Shown: positions 25,359-34,543, counted from the first letter of the stretch. The stretch: DNA of 64,000 nucleotides from Pantanalinema sp. (GCA_036704125.1 DATNQI010000070.1:1-64000), one strand, 5' to 3'. Made by a program: numbers and translations. The notes: generated by a model not told the origin, from the sequence alone.

Positions 25359-26966
25359 TCAGGCGAAGGCGGGGCCGCTCGGGGGGCGCTCGTCGAAGGC
25401 CCGAGCGGCCGGTGTCGGCACCTCGAGCGGCAGGGTGACGGGGAGGGTGCCAGGCAGCGGCAGGCCCCGGCCGAGGGCGTCGATCGCCGCCTCGATCTGC
25501 TCGGGCTCCGCGCCGTAGGCGAGCACCCAGCGCTGCGCCTCGGGGAGCTGCGCGACCAGAAAGGGGCTCGAGAAGGAGACCACGGTCGTGCTCGCCCGAC
25601 CGGCGATCGCCCGCAAGGGGGAGACCAGGTCCTCGGTGAGCAGGCTGCGGTCCTTGCTGACCCGGATGGGCGAGAAGACGCCGACGAGCACACCCGGCGC
25701 CGATTCGGCCTCCTGGATCAAGGCCTCCCACTGGCTGGGCGTGGTGTCACGCGAGACGATCGTGTGGCGCGCAAGGCCGTGGGCATCGAGGGCACGGCGC
25801 CACGCCGAAAGGCGCGAGGGATCGGCGCCGTCGTCCACCCCGACGCAGAGCGTCCCCTTGGCGAGGGGCGCGCCCTGCTCACCCTTGGCGAGAGTCAGGG
25901 CCTCGCGGGCCACGCGCAGCGAAAGGTCCCTGGCGGCGCCCCGGGGCGCGGGGGCGCCCGGGACGGCCAGGCGGCGCTTGGCCGAAAGGACGCGCTCGGC
26001 CGCCTCGTAGACGCGCGCCTCGCCGAGCGTACCGTCCTCGACCGCCGACACCAGCGCCGCGTGGGCCGCGCAGGGATCCGGCGGCATCAGGAGCACGTCG
26101 CAGCCGGCGAGCACCGCCTGGACCGCGGCCTCGGCCGGGGTCGCCAGGGTGGTGATGCCACCCATGAGCAGCGCGTCGCTCACGATGAGGCCCGTAAAGC
26201 CCAGCTCCTCGCGCAACAGGCCCGTCATCGCCGCGCGGCTGAGGGTGGCGGGGCCGTCGATCCCGAGCCCCGGCAGGGCCAGGTGCGCCGACATGATCGA
26301 GGCGACGCCGCTTGCGATCGCCGCGCGGAAGGGCGGCCACTCGACGGCCTCGAGGCGCGCGCGAGGCGCCATCACCGCCGCAAGGCGGGTGTGCGAGTCG
26401 GTGCCGGTGTCGCCGTGGCCCGGGAAGTGCTTTGCGCAGGCGAGGGCCCCCTGGTCCTGGCAGCCCCGGACGAAGGCCGCGACCATCTCGGCCACGCGCG
26501 CGGGATCCCCCCCGAAGCTGCGGATGCCGATGATCGGGTTGAGGGGGTCGACGGTCACGTCCGCGACCGGGGCGAGGACCCAGTTGACCCCGACCGAGAG
26601 GGCCTCGCGCGCGGTCCAGGCGCCCAGGCGGTAGGCGAGCTCGGGGGCACCGGCGGCCCCGAAGGCCATCGCGGGCGCAAAGGCGCTCAGCCCCTCGATC
26701 TGCTGGCCCGCTCCGTGCTCCATGTCGGCAGCGACCAAAAGAGGCAGGCGACTCGCGGCCCTCAGCGCGGCGAGTCGCTCGCGCGTCTGGGCCTGCCCCG
26801 CGTGGAAGAGGATGTAGCCGCCCCAGCCGTAGCGCTCGAGCTCGAGGGCCACGGCCTCGGCGTGGTAGGGCCGATCCCCCAGCTGGGCGCCGAAGAGGGT
26901 CGGACAGACGAGCTGTCCCACCGCCGCGTCGAGGCTCAGGTCCTTCGCCGTCCATCGCTCGCTCAT
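25359..26966 (-). CDS. nagZ: NagZ-like glycoside hydrolase family 3
   Basis: The 535-residue protein has the GH3 beta-N-acetylhexosaminidase core (residues about 10-340) with KHFPGHGDTGTDSH, the NagZ hallmark whose His/Asp pair replaces the usual acid, and VSDALLMGGI carrying the catalytic Asp. A second alpha/beta domain of about 190 residues follows. No signal peptide, so it is cytoplasmic and probably recycles peptidoglycan sugars. Start 26966 has GAGGAGGG upstream. It leads a two-gene operon with yjbQ. Confidence 0.88.
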   Translation of the reverse strand: MSERWTAKDLSLDAAVGQLVCPTLFGAQLGDRPYHAEAVALELERYGWGGYILFHAGQAQTRERLAALRAASRLPLLVAADMEHGAGQQIEGLSAFAPAMAFGAAGAPELAYRLGAWTAREALSVGVNWVLAPVADVTVDPLNPIIGIRSFGGDPARVAEMVAAFVRGCQDQGALACAKHFPGHGDTGTDSHTRLAAVMAPRARLEAVEWPPFRAAIASGVASIMSAHLALPGLGIDGPATLSRAAMTGLLREELGFTGLIVSDALLMGGITTLATPAEAAVQAVLAGCDVLLMPPDPCAAHAALVSAVEDGTLGEARVYEAAERVLSAKRRLAVPGAPAPRGAARDLSLRVAREALTLAKGEQGAPLAKGTLCVGVDDGADPSRLSAWRRALDAHGLARHTIVSRDTTPSQWEALIQEAESAPGVLVGVFSPIRVSKDRSLLTEDLVSPLRAIAGRASTTVVSFSSPFLVAQLPEAQRWVLAYGAEPEQIEAAIDALGRGLPLPGTLPVTLPLEVPTPAARAFDERPPSGPAFA

Positions 26967-27037
26967 GCGCCCTCCTCTCGCCAGGCGATCTTCGCAAAAA
27001 AAAGCGCCCCACACAAGCGGGAACAACCCCTCGTCTC

Positions 27038-27066
27038 TTGTTCGTACCGGCTCGGGTCCGTACGAT
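27038..27066 (+). promoter_or_regulatory. promoter TTGTTC-17-TACGAT
   Basis: TTGTTC (27038-27043) and TACGAT (27061-27066) at 17-base spacing, 21 bases before the histidine kinase gene. Confidence 0.5.
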
Positions 27067-27087
27067 CCCGTGGAGGGGGAATGACTC

Positions 27088-28839
27088 ATGGTCCCGTCGC
27101 CGAGCCCGCCAGACGACCTTCAGCGCCCGCTCCTCGACGGTGAGCAGGACGTGTCGCTGGAGCGGCTCTGGTTCCTGGTGCACGCCGGCGGGATCCTCTC
27201 GTCCTCGCTCGACACCATGACCACCCTGCGGAGCGTCGCCCGGCTCGCGGTCCCTAGCCTGGCCGACTGTTGCCTGATCGACCTCTTCGAGGAAGGCGGC
27301 CTCCGGCGGATCGTGGCGGTCCACTCCGACCCCGGCCTCGAGGGCCTCACCGAGGAGCTGCGCCGCTTCCCCCCCGATCTCTCGAAAGAGGAGGGCGTCT
27401 CCGTCGTCCTGCGCACGGGCAAGCCTCTCTTCATTCCCGAGCTTCTCCCCTCCTTCCTCGACGGCATCGCCCTCGACGAGGATCACCTCGCCCTGCTGCG
27501 GCGCCTCTCGCCCCGCTCCTTGATCTCGGTGGCCATGAGCGCCCGGGGGGATCTGTTCGGGGCCATCAGCCTCTTTCGCTCGAAGGGCGATCATCCCTAC
27601 ACCTCGGAGGACCTGCTCGTCGCCGAGATCCTCGCCCAGCGCGCCGCCGACGCGCTCGACAACGCGCGGCTCTACCTTCAGGCCGCGCGCGCGCGCGATC
27701 GCTACCACTCGCTGCTCGACGACGTGGACGGCATCGTCTGGGAAGGGGAGCCGGGCACCCTGGCCTTCACCTTCGTCAGCAAGCAGGCCGAGGCGATCCT
27801 CGGTTACCCGCGCGAGGCGTGGCTTTTGCCCGGGTTCTGGCAGAGCCACCTCCACCCCGACGATCGCGCAGCGGTGGTCAAGCAGTGCCAGGAGAGCACC
27901 GATGCGGGCCGGGACCACCGGCTGAGCTACCGGATGATCGGCGCTGACGGTCGCACGCTCTGGATCAACGACCACGTCCGGGTCCTCACGGACCAGAGCG
28001 GCCGCCCCACCCAGCTGCGGGGGATCATGCTCGACGTCACCCAGCAGCACGCCCTGGAGGCGGAGCGCGCGCGGCTCCAGGGCGAAGAGCAGGCGAGTCG
28101 CGCCGAGGCGGCCGCAGCCAAGAAGCTCGATCGGCTCAAGGACGAGCTGCTCCAGTCGGTCTCCCACGAGCTGCGCACTCCCCTGACCAGCATCTTCGGC
28201 TACAGCGAGTTCCTGGAGGAGGGCACCGCTGGCGCGCTCAACGCGCAGCAGGGCGAGTACGTCCAGCAGATCCGGGCCGCGAGCCTCCAGCTGGAGCGCC
28301 TGGTGGACGACCTTCTGGACAACGCCCGGATCAGCGCGGGCACCTTCCGCCTCAACCTCGCACCCTCGGATCTCGGCCGGCAGATCCGCGAGGCGGTGCG
28401 CGCCCTCAGGCTCAGGGCCGCCGAGGCGGGAGTCCGGCTCGAGGTGGAGCTCGCGCCGGGGGACCTGACGCTCGCGATGGACCCGCAGCGCATCCAGCAG
28501 GTCCTGACCAACCTGATCGCCAACGCCCTGAAGTTCACCCCCCGAGAAGGCCGCATCACCGTCCGGGCCCGCCGCGAGGGGCAGCGGCTCCACTGCGAGG
28601 TCCAGGACACCGGCATCGGGATCGCCCCCGAGGACCTGCCCAAGCTGTTCCAGCGCTTCGCCCAGCTCGAGGCGGGCAGGCGCGAGCGGGGCACCGGCCT
28701 CGGGCTGAGCATCAGCAAGGCCCTGGTGGAGGCCCACGGCGGCACCATCGGGGTGTTCAGCCAAAAGGGCAAGGGCACGACCTTCTGGTTCACCTTGCCC
28801 ACCACCGCCCGACGGTCGCAGGCTGCCACCCTCTCATGA
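27088..28839 (+). CDS. GAF-PAS sensor histidine kinase
   Basis: The 583-residue cytoplasmic kinase has a GAF domain (about 25-195), a PAS domain (about 205-330), a short coiled coil, the dimerisation domain with phospho-acceptor SVSHELRTPL (His360) and an ATPase domain with NLIANALKF, DTGIGI and GTGLGLSI. There is no membrane segment and no response regulator gene next to it, so it is an orphan kinase. Its stop overlaps the next region (ATGA at 28836), and the gamma-glutamyltranspeptidase gene follows directly. Confidence 0.94.
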   Translation: MVPSPSPPDDLQRPLLDGEQDVSLERLWFLVHAGGILSSSLDTMTTLRSVARLAVPSLADCCLIDLFEEGGLRRIVAVHSDPGLEGLTEELRRFPPDLSKEEGVSVVLRTGKPLFIPELLPSFLDGIALDEDHLALLRRLSPRSLISVAMSARGDLFGAISLFRSKGDHPYTSEDLLVAEILAQRAADALDNARLYLQAARARDRYHSLLDDVDGIVWEGEPGTLAFTFVSKQAEAILGYPREAWLLPGFWQSHLHPDDRAAVVKQCQESTDAGRDHRLSYRMIGADGRTLWINDHVRVLTDQSGRPTQLRGIMLDVTQQHALEAERARLQGEEQASRAEAAAAKKLDRLKDELLQSVSHELRTPLTSIFGYSEFLEEGTAGALNAQQGEYVQQIRAASLQLERLVDDLLDNARISAGTFRLNLAPSDLGRQIREAVRALRLRAAEAGVRLEVELAPGDLTLAMDPQRIQQVLTNLIANALKFTPREGRITVRARREGQRLHCEVQDTGIGIAPEDLPKLFQRFAQLEAGRRERGTGLGLSISKALVEAHGGTIGVFSQKGKGTTFWFTLPTTARRSQAATLS

Positions 28840-28850
28840 GGAGCGAGACC

Positions 28851-30572
28851 ATGCGTCGAATCACCCTTTTCGCCTCGGCTGCGCTCCTGGCCTGCGGCAT
28901 TTCCGCTCAGGCGGCAGACCTCGGCACGCCGAATGAGTGGCCCTATCCCATGGAGGGCGAGCCCGCGCGCTCGGCCCATGCCATGGTCAGCACCGTGTCT
29001 CCCCTGGCCAGCAAGATCGGGGTCGACATCCTGAAGCGCGGCGGGAACGCCGTCGATGCCGCGGTTGCCATCGGCTTCGTCCTGGCGGTCACGTGGCCCG
29101 AAGCCGGCAACATCGGTGGCGGCGGCCTGATGATGATCCGTGACCCCGAAGGCGGCCTCGAGGGCCTCGACTACCGCGAAACGGCGCCCGCCGAGGCCCG
29201 GCACGACATGTTCATGGGCCCGCAGGCCGACGGAGAGGAGCGCAGCCTGCACGGTCACCTGGCGGTCGGCACGCCGGGAACGGTCCGCGGCTTTTGGATA
29301 GCCCACCGTCAAAAGGGCAAGCTGCCCTGGGCCGAGCTGCTCAAACCGGCGATCGCCTTGGCCCGAGAAGGCTTCGTGGTGGATGCCGCCCTGGCCCGTT
29401 CCTTCGAGGATCGCGCCGCCCTGCTCCGGAAAAACCCCGAAGCGGCGCGGATCTTCCTGGACCGGGGCAAACCCCGCCGGGCCGGATCCCGGCTCGTCCA
29501 GACCGAGCTCGCCCATACCCTACGCCTGATCGCCGAGCGAGGTCCCGACGGTTTTTACAAGGGGCCGGTGGCCGAGGCGATCGCCTCGGACATGGCGCGC
29601 AGCGGCGGCATCCTGAGCGAAGGCGACCTCGCCGCATACCGGACCCGGTGGCGGCCTCCCCTCAGTATCCGCTACCACGGGTACACCGTCGCCACCATGC
29701 CTCCGCCGAGCGCGGGCGGCTTCGTGCTCCTCGCCGCGCTCCAGATGGTCGAGCACGACGATTTCAAGCGGATCGGCTTTCACTCCGTCTCGATGATCCA
29801 CCTTCTCGCCGAGGTGGAGCGCCGCGTCTACGCCGATCGCAACACCTACATCGGCGACCCCGATTTCTCCGCGGTCCCGATCGGCGAGCTGCTGGACAGC
29901 GCCTACCTGGCCCGGCGCCGCGCAAGCATCGATCCCCGGCGCGCGACTCCGGAGAATTCCCTGCGACCGGGCCAGCTGGCTGAGCCGCCCCAGACGACCA
30001 GCTACGTGGTCGTCGATCGACACGGCGGCGCCGTGAGCAACACCACCTCCCTCAACGACGCTTTCGGCTCGGGGGTCGTCGCTCCGGGCACGGGGGTCCT
30101 GCTCAACGGCGTGATGAACAACTTCGCCATAAGACCGGGTACCCCCAATTTCTATGGCCTGGCCCAGGGCGAACCGAACGCGATCGCTCCCGGCAAGCGA
30201 ATGATCACGTCCAAGGCCCCGACCGTGGTCCTCGACCCGAAGGGGCGCCTGTTCATGGTCCTCGGAACGCCAGGTGGGGCAAGCATCCCCGCCACCCTCC
30301 TCCAGGTGCTGATCAACGTGATCGACTACGGCATGAACCTCAAGGAGGCCATCAACGCGCCCCGCTTCCGCCACCAGGCCCTTCCCGAGCGCATCGAGGT
30401 CGAGGCCGGCGGCTTTGTTCCCGGCACCCTCAAGGCCCTCGAGGAAATGGGGCACCACGTTCACATCGCGTCGAGTTCGATCGGCGACGTCAAGGCCGTC
30501 GCCGTGACGCCGGGCGCAGAGCGCGAGGGCTACGCCGATCCGCGCCGCGGCGGGACGTCCATGGGGTACTAG
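28851..30572 (+). CDS. ggt: gamma-glutamyltranspeptidase
   Basis: The 573-residue protein has a Sec signal peptide (to AQAAD) and is exported. It breaks gamma-glutamyl bonds of glutathione or transfers the group. The self-cleavage and catalytic Thr is in QTTSYVVVD (Thr382), followed by NTTSLNDAFGSG. The oxyanion pair is in GTPGGASIP. The large-subunit Arg motif is RETAPAEA. The start at 28851 is preferred to 28836 because GAGGAGCG lies at the right distance. It may be co-transcribed with the histidine kinase. A weak hairpin GAACC...GGTTC follows at 30584-30601. Confidence 0.93.
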   Translation: MRRITLFASAALLACGISAQAADLGTPNEWPYPMEGEPARSAHAMVSTVSPLASKIGVDILKRGGNAVDAAVAIGFVLAVTWPEAGNIGGGGLMMIRDPEGGLEGLDYRETAPAEARHDMFMGPQADGEERSLHGHLAVGTPGTVRGFWIAHRQKGKLPWAELLKPAIALAREGFVVDAALARSFEDRAALLRKNPEAARIFLDRGKPRRAGSRLVQTELAHTLRLIAERGPDGFYKGPVAEAIASDMARSGGILSEGDLAAYRTRWRPPLSIRYHGYTVATMPPPSAGGFVLLAALQMVEHDDFKRIGFHSVSMIHLLAEVERRVYADRNTYIGDPDFSAVPIGELLDSAYLARRRASIDPRRATPENSLRPGQLAEPPQTTSYVVVDRHGGAVSNTTSLNDAFGSGVVAPGTGVLLNGVMNNFAIRPGTPNFYGLAQGEPNAIAPGKRMITSKAPTVVLDPKGRLFMVLGTPGGASIPATLLQVLINVIDYGMNLKEAINAPRFRHQALPERIEVEAGGFVPGTLKALEEMGHHVHIASSSIGDVKAVAVTPGAEREGYADPRRGGTSMGY

Positions 30573-30804
30573 CAAGGAGGCAGGAACCGGTGTCCTGGTT
30601 CACAAGTAGATCAAGCCCCGAATGACCGCTTCAACACGACGTAGCCCCACCCAATTATTTTGTGGGTTCAAGCATCGTCCCGAGGATCACGAGAGCGTAC
30701 CGTAGCAAATCGCAAGCGATCGCCATGGCCAACTCCTGATTCCAAGGATGGCGATCATTTTGTTCTTTATCGTGTTTTTTGGCGAGATGGAGGCCATTAA
30801 TTGC
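30573..30804. other. intergenic boundary of the low-GC block
   Basis: No gene seen. Holds a weak hairpin (30584-30601), one HIP1 octamer (30716-30723) and the first AT-rich stretch. Composition changes here from about 70% GC to about half. Confidence 0.5.
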
Positions 30805-31572
30805 ATGAAGATTCTCAAGCTAGGCAGCGTTTTGCTGGTTCTTCTGACGATGGCAGTTGCTGTCGGCCCTCAAATAAAAAACGGTGAGGCGGCCTCTCTA
30901 CTGAGCACGCAACTTAATTCCCCTCAGGGAAACCTCGTCGAGCCTCTTTCTAACGGCCTTCTTCTCTCCATGACAAAGAGTGACATCATAGAACGTTTCG
31001 GTCCACCAACGTACGTCACGTGGGACGATGGAACCTTCGGCTATCGAGACTTCACCGTCATTTGCGGAGGCAAGAACAAGTCAATCTGGCACCTCACCCT
31101 GAAAGAAAACATCAAGCTCAATTCCGGCATTGGAATCGGCAGCGGAATGAACGAGGTCATGAAAACATTCAACCACAAATACGACTTCATCTACGATCAA
31201 TACCATCTCATCTTTTCTTACGCAGGAGATCAGGTCAGCGGAATCAAGATCGACCCTGTAAATGACGGTTTTGCACCCTATTCTGGAAAGGGATCTGCTG
31301 CGGCGCAAGCCACTGTCGGTCGTTCCGCCTTCGTTGGGCTGTGGTATGGCACCGCATCGACCGTAGGAACCATCGACATTCGTCCGGATGGCACCTACGT
31401 ATACAACGGCAATGGTAACGGTACTTATGCGGTGAACGGAAACATCATTACCTTTACGGGACCTCTCTCTGCTTGGGATGGGGGGCGCGCGACCCTCGAC
31501 GGGGGGAACCTGGTCTTTTACTGGCGGAACAAAAACGGCTCGAAAAATTGGTTTACATTCGCCAAGGAATAA
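30805..31572 (+). CDS. secreted hypothetical protein with SmpA-like and beta-rich parts
   Basis: The 255-residue protein starts with a signal peptide (MKILKLGSVLLVLLTMAVAV). Residues about 45-140 contain SMTKSDIIERFGPPTYVTWD, which looks like the BamE/SmpA-type fold start (GMT...V...GxP). The C-terminal 75 residues form an independent beta-rich unit with WYGTASTVGTIDIRPDGTY. No enzyme motif. An ATG at 30748 is in frame, but the signal peptide favours 30805, with TGGAGG eleven bases upstream. Codon use and GC are below those of the core genes. A hairpin CCCCCG...CGGGGG follows at 31573-31594. Confidence 0.65.
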   Translation: MKILKLGSVLLVLLTMAVAVGPQIKNGEAASLLSTQLNSPQGNLVEPLSNGLLLSMTKSDIIERFGPPTYVTWDDGTFGYRDFTVICGGKNKSIWHLTLKENIKLNSGIGIGSGMNEVMKTFNHKYDFIYDQYHLIFSYAGDQVSGIKIDPVNDGFAPYSGKGSAAAQATVGRSAFVGLWYGTASTVGTIDIRPDGTYVYNGNGNGTYAVNGNIITFTGPLSAWDGGRATLDGGNLVFYWRNKNGSKNWFTFAKE

Positions 31573-31594
31573 CCCCCGATGCTTGTTCCGGGGG
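31573..31594 (+). terminator. weak terminator hairpin
   Basis: CCCCCG, ten-base loop, CGGGGG directly after the stop codon, without T tract. Confidence 0.35.
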
Positions 31595-31873
31595 CGCGGA
31601 CCCCGTGCAACGCGAGGTCGAGCCGCCGAGGATCCCGGCCTTCCTCGTCTTGCCTCGTCGCTCGGCCGTTGTGCGCACCATCGCTCGGCTCGAACGCCAC
31701 CCATTTCCGGCCGACAGCCACGGCGAGCTCCCGGCGGAAGGCGTCGAGCCGCAGCATCCCTCACTATTCTGCGCTCTTGAGTGCTGCGAAGTCTTGATTG
31801 AGGCTTGAATCCCGGATTCAAGAATGATGGGATGGTTTCACTACAGAACGGCTTCAGTTGATGTGAGGGGGCC
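31573..31873. other. intergenic stretch without a credible gene
   Basis: Bases 31595-31770 are GC-rich with short open frames on both strands that lack ribosome sites and recognisable products; they may be a gene remnant. A perfect inverted repeat CTTGAATCC-C-GGATTCAAG lies at 31804-31822, 52 bases before the next gene, and could be an operator or short hairpin. Confidence 0.5.
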
Positions 31874-32557
31874 ATGGCAATCGATCAAAAGGTCGCCCTT
31901 TATACCTTGCTCTTTGTGGTGCCAGGTTTCATCTTGTCCTGGATCATCTCGCTCTTTGTCTCGAACCGCACCAAGGATGTCTCCCAGCTGCTGATCCAGT
32001 ATCTGAGCTTGACGTCATTGAACTACGCCGTGTGGTCGTGGTTATTGGTTTTACTGGCAAACAAACCCACCATCTGGCTTTGGGGCCATGGATCCGTCAT
32101 TGCGCTCAGCGTGTTTTTCATCATGTTCGTTAGTCCGGTCGCTATTGGGCTATTGATCGGGAACCTGATCGTTCGCAATCGAAAAGGTCCTCTCTGGCGC
32201 GCGATCGGTTTCAATCCCAACATCCTGTTCCCGGTGGGTTGGGACTACAAGTTCAATCAACTGGCCCAGGACAACCAAGCCGCTTTCCTGAAGGTCATCT
32301 TGACCGATGGTGGGGTGGTGGGCGGTGCTTTCTCGGGCCGCTCCTTCGCCTCTACCGACCCGGCGGAACGGGATCTCGTGCTCGAAGAAGCTTATCGCTA
32401 TGACGGTGAGCGCTGGCATCCGGTTCCAAACAGTGCCGGCATGTGGGTTCGGGGAGACCGAATCGCGGCTGTCGAGTTCGTCTTCGACAGCAAGGAGGAG
32501 CCTCATGTCCAAGAAACCGCTCATCCAGATCGAAAACCGCCGGTACTCAATCAGTAG
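31874..32557 (+). CDS. DUF6338 family membrane protein
   Basis: The 227-residue protein has three or four membrane segments in the first 100 residues (VVPGFILSWIISLF, NYAVWSWLLVLL, LSVFFIMFVSPVAIGLLIG). A soluble domain with WDYKFNQL, TDGGVVGGAFSGRSFAS and DLVLEEAYRYDGERWHPV follows. This layout and these motifs match DUF6338 as I know it. The role is unknown; the family often sits in accessory regions. The start ATG at 31874 follows GTGAGGGGGCC. Its 3' end overlaps the small gene at 32505. A decayed second copy lies at 33440-33705. Confidence 0.75.
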   Translation: MAIDQKVALYTLLFVVPGFILSWIISLFVSNRTKDVSQLLIQYLSLTSLNYAVWSWLLVLLANKPTIWLWGHGSVIALSVFFIMFVSPVAIGLLIGNLIVRNRKGPLWRAIGFNPNILFPVGWDYKFNQLAQDNQAAFLKVILTDGGVVGGAFSGRSFASTDPAERDLVLEEAYRYDGERWHPVPNSAGMWVRGDRIAAVEFVFDSKEEPHVQETAHPDRKPPVLNQ

Positions 32558-32741
32558 GTCTCCCGGTTTCAAGGGCGGGAGCCTCATGACGCATGCCACC
32601 CTTCCTGAACGAGATCTCTCTGCAACAAACGAGTGTCTTCAGCGTCAACTGGGTATCCAGCCTGATAACAATCACCCCTTCAATGGCACGCCAGAAGGCG
32701 GACCCAGCATCTATTACGACGGTCCCAAGCGAAAGCCGTAG
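32505..32741 (+). CDS. small protein overlapping the DUF6338 gene
   Basis: A 78-residue protein beginning MSKKPLIQIENRRYSISRSP and ending GPSIYYDGPKRKP. It overlaps the end of the DUF6338 gene by 53 bases in another frame and has a perfect ribosome site (AAGGAGGAG, 32491-32499). Basic, no membrane segment. The tight overlap suggests that it works with the DUF6338 protein. I do not recognise the family. Confidence 0.65.
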   Translation: MSKKPLIQIENRRYSISRSPGFKGGSLMTHATLPERDLSATNECLQRQLGIQPDNNHPFNGTPEGGPSIYYDGPKRKP

Positions 32742-32883
32742 CAAGGGATGGGCCAGGCGGCGATTCCTCACACCGCTCCTGCTTGGCGTATGACACGAGA
32801 AAAATCACTCAAATAAACCTCAGTCAGCGTGCACCAATTTGGTTGGATCGCCATGCGCTTGATTGGCGAGAAAGGGGGAAATG

Positions 32884-33438
32884 ATGCGAACGAGGGATGC
32901 ACTTCTCGGCCTATCGCTCAGCTTGCTTGTCGTCGGCTGTCCCCAGCAGTCGACGGTCCCCTCGCAGGCCGATAACGCCGGAGGCGCCACGGCACACAGC
33001 AACTCTTCTCGAAGCGCCAGCTTCATCAACACGACCAGGCAATCGCTGCTTCGCCTCTGGAACGAGCCGGACCCAGAGGGCGAAGTGAAATCCATCCGGT
33101 TTGGCATCGACGATGCGCGCGACCAGAACGCCACGCCCTTCGACCAAGCGCTTGCGGGCACCTGGGAGCTCTATCAGCTCGGCGACAGCGAGACGCGCCC
33201 TTTCGGCATTCTGCGCATCACCTCGGACGGCGCGTTCAACTACAGCTCCTACGAGGGCAAGATGATGTACGCCGTCCCTCGCAGGTACCGTGACGACCGA
33301 TCCACCTACTGGCACTTCGGCGGCGGACTCCTGGACAACTTCTACGCGCGTTCGGGCTACAACACCAACGGCGTTCCCATCCTCCGTATCTACTCCGCGA
33401 ACAAGAATAGAATGTCCGGTTTCGGAGTTCCCCGTTAG
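32884..33438 (+). CDS. hypothetical lipoprotein
   Basis: The 184-residue protein has a lipobox VVGC (Cys about residue 17) and a Ser/Ala-rich linker. Its beta-rich C-terminal domain contains LAGTWELYQLGDSE and ILRITSDGAFNYSSYEGK. This resembles the beta unit of the protein at 30805-31572. No enzyme motif. ATGs at 32863, 32881 and 32884 are in frame; AAGGGGGA (32872-32879) favours 32884. GC is mixed, rising within the gene. Confidence 0.6.
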   Translation: MRTRDALLGLSLSLLVVGCPQQSTVPSQADNAGGATAHSNSSRSASFINTTRQSLLRLWNEPDPEGEVKSIRFGIDDARDQNATPFDQALAGTWELYQLGDSETRPFGILRITSDGAFNYSSYEGKMMYAVPRRYRDDRSTYWHFGGGLLDNFYARSGYNTNGVPILRIYSANKNRMSGFGVPR

Positions 33439-33439
33439 C

Positions 33440-33705
33440 GCTTCAAGGTGGTGTGGTATTCGCGCTTCATCTTCTTGGCCCCTCAAAGGGCGGCGAGACC
33501 TACGACCGTCGAAAAAATGTCTCCCTGCTTCTGAAGCAATACCTGTGCATGGGCTCCCATAACAACGCCTCATGGTCGTGGTTGCTGGTCTTGCTTGCCT
33601 ATTAACCCGCCGTCTACTCCTAGGGTCGGATCTGCTGTGGCAATCTGCGCATTTTTCACGTTAGGCTGCCCAGATCTGGCCTATTGATTGGATGACCGTG
33701 TCCCG
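33440..33705 (+). pseudogene. decayed copy of the DUF6338 gene
   Basis: This stretch aligns with the start of the intact DUF6338 gene (about 31910-32180). In one frame, AAA AAT GTC at 33514 onwards reads KNVSLLLKQYLCMGSHNNAS and continues WSWLLVLLAY then stop. The intact gene reads KDVSQLLIQYLSLTSLNYAVWSWLLVLLANKP. Further along, CCTATTGATTGG matches the intact GGCTATTGATCGG. Stops, small deletions and a lost 3' part show it is dead. It lies after a lipoprotein gene, just as the intact copy lies after a secreted protein gene. Confidence 0.75.
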
Positions 33706-34118
33706 CCTATCACCGTAGTGCTGCGTGGTTCAAGGCTCACGTCATGCTGAAGCGCTTCGACCGGATGCGGGCTCACCGGGTCCGTATCGGGATGCGCGAG
33801 TATTGGGTCATGTTTGCCTGAGCGTTGGATCCGCTCGGGAGACCAGGGCACGAACCAGGCAATCCCGCCGATTCTTGGTCTACCCCTACCCGATATGCCG
33901 AACTGTCAACGACCCGCCAAACCTCGAATCAATTCTTGAAATCAGGCCCATGAACGCTCTCAGGGCCCAATCGGAAAGGTCGCTAACGGATCGACCGTCA
34001 CCTTTCCAAGTCGATTCTGACTAATCGATCTATTGGGCAGTCACTTTACAAAAATCCGTCGCCTGATGGCATATTTTGATTGAGTGAATCCCTATTGATG
34101 GAGATGAGGGGGTAGTTC
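33706..34118. other. intergenic, no credible gene
   Basis: The frame from about 33720 to 33821 (ends REYWVMFA) has no start with ribosome site and is likely debris. The region from 33870 on is AT-richer and contains TTTACA (34044-34049) and other A/T runs that may hold the promoter of the next gene; no clear -10 pairs with it. Confidence 0.5.
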
Positions 34119-34529
34119 ATGCTGAGCAGCATTGTCCTGGCTGCCGGACTTCTCGCGAAAACCATTGATATCCCACTTCCCACCAAAAACGACGTCTTTC
34201 AAGAACTGGTTGGAGACGGCAAAAAAGTTTGGCATCACGTGGGGAGTAGAGTCTTTTGGGGACCAGGTGGTAATTGCAACAAATCAATACAATTTCGCCG
34301 TGATGGCACGTGTGAAATGCAAGCCTGCCTGGATGGCAAGCCGATAAAAACCCAGGGAAAGTGGATAATCGGAGCGAAGGGAGCTCTTGACTGGACCGTG
34401 CTGATAGATGGCAACCCCTACCTTGTTCAAGCTCGAAAGGACAGCAGAAGCGAATATTTGATCATCTCTAAACCAGCTCCAGCCGGGGGAAAGAATGTTG
34501 ACGAATTCTATAAGCACGAATCCCAATAG
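34119..34529 (+). CDS. small secreted hypothetical protein
   Basis: The 136-residue protein has a short signal peptide (MLSSIVLAAGLLA). The mature part is beta-rich with two Cys and the motif KSIQFRRDGTCEMQ, similar in style to the DGT hairpins of the two other secreted proteins of this block. It ends DEFYKHESQ. A start site AGGGGG lies eight bases upstream of the ATG. Low GC. Function unknown. Confidence 0.6.
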   Translation: MLSSIVLAAGLLAKTIDIPLPTKNDVFQELVGDGKKVWHHVGSRVFWGPGGNCNKSIQFRRDGTCEMQACLDGKPIKTQGKWIIGAKGALDWTVLIDGNPYLVQARKDSRSEYLIISKPAPAGGKNVDEFYKHESQ

Positions 34530-34543
34530 CTTTCACAAGAAAA

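Noticed and set aside
25879-28764. 961-codon open frame opposite the histidine kinase and through the NagZ-like gene
   Set aside because: Covers two real genes in the wrong frame or strand; composition is typical of shadow frames.
31473-31875. Several short frames on both strands between the secreted protein and DUF6338 genes
   Set aside because: They overlap each other, lack ribosome sites and cannot be told from a decayed gene.
33725-34024. 99-codon plus frame after the DUF6338 remnant
   Set aside because: No ribosome site, no recognisable product, mixed composition; likely debris.
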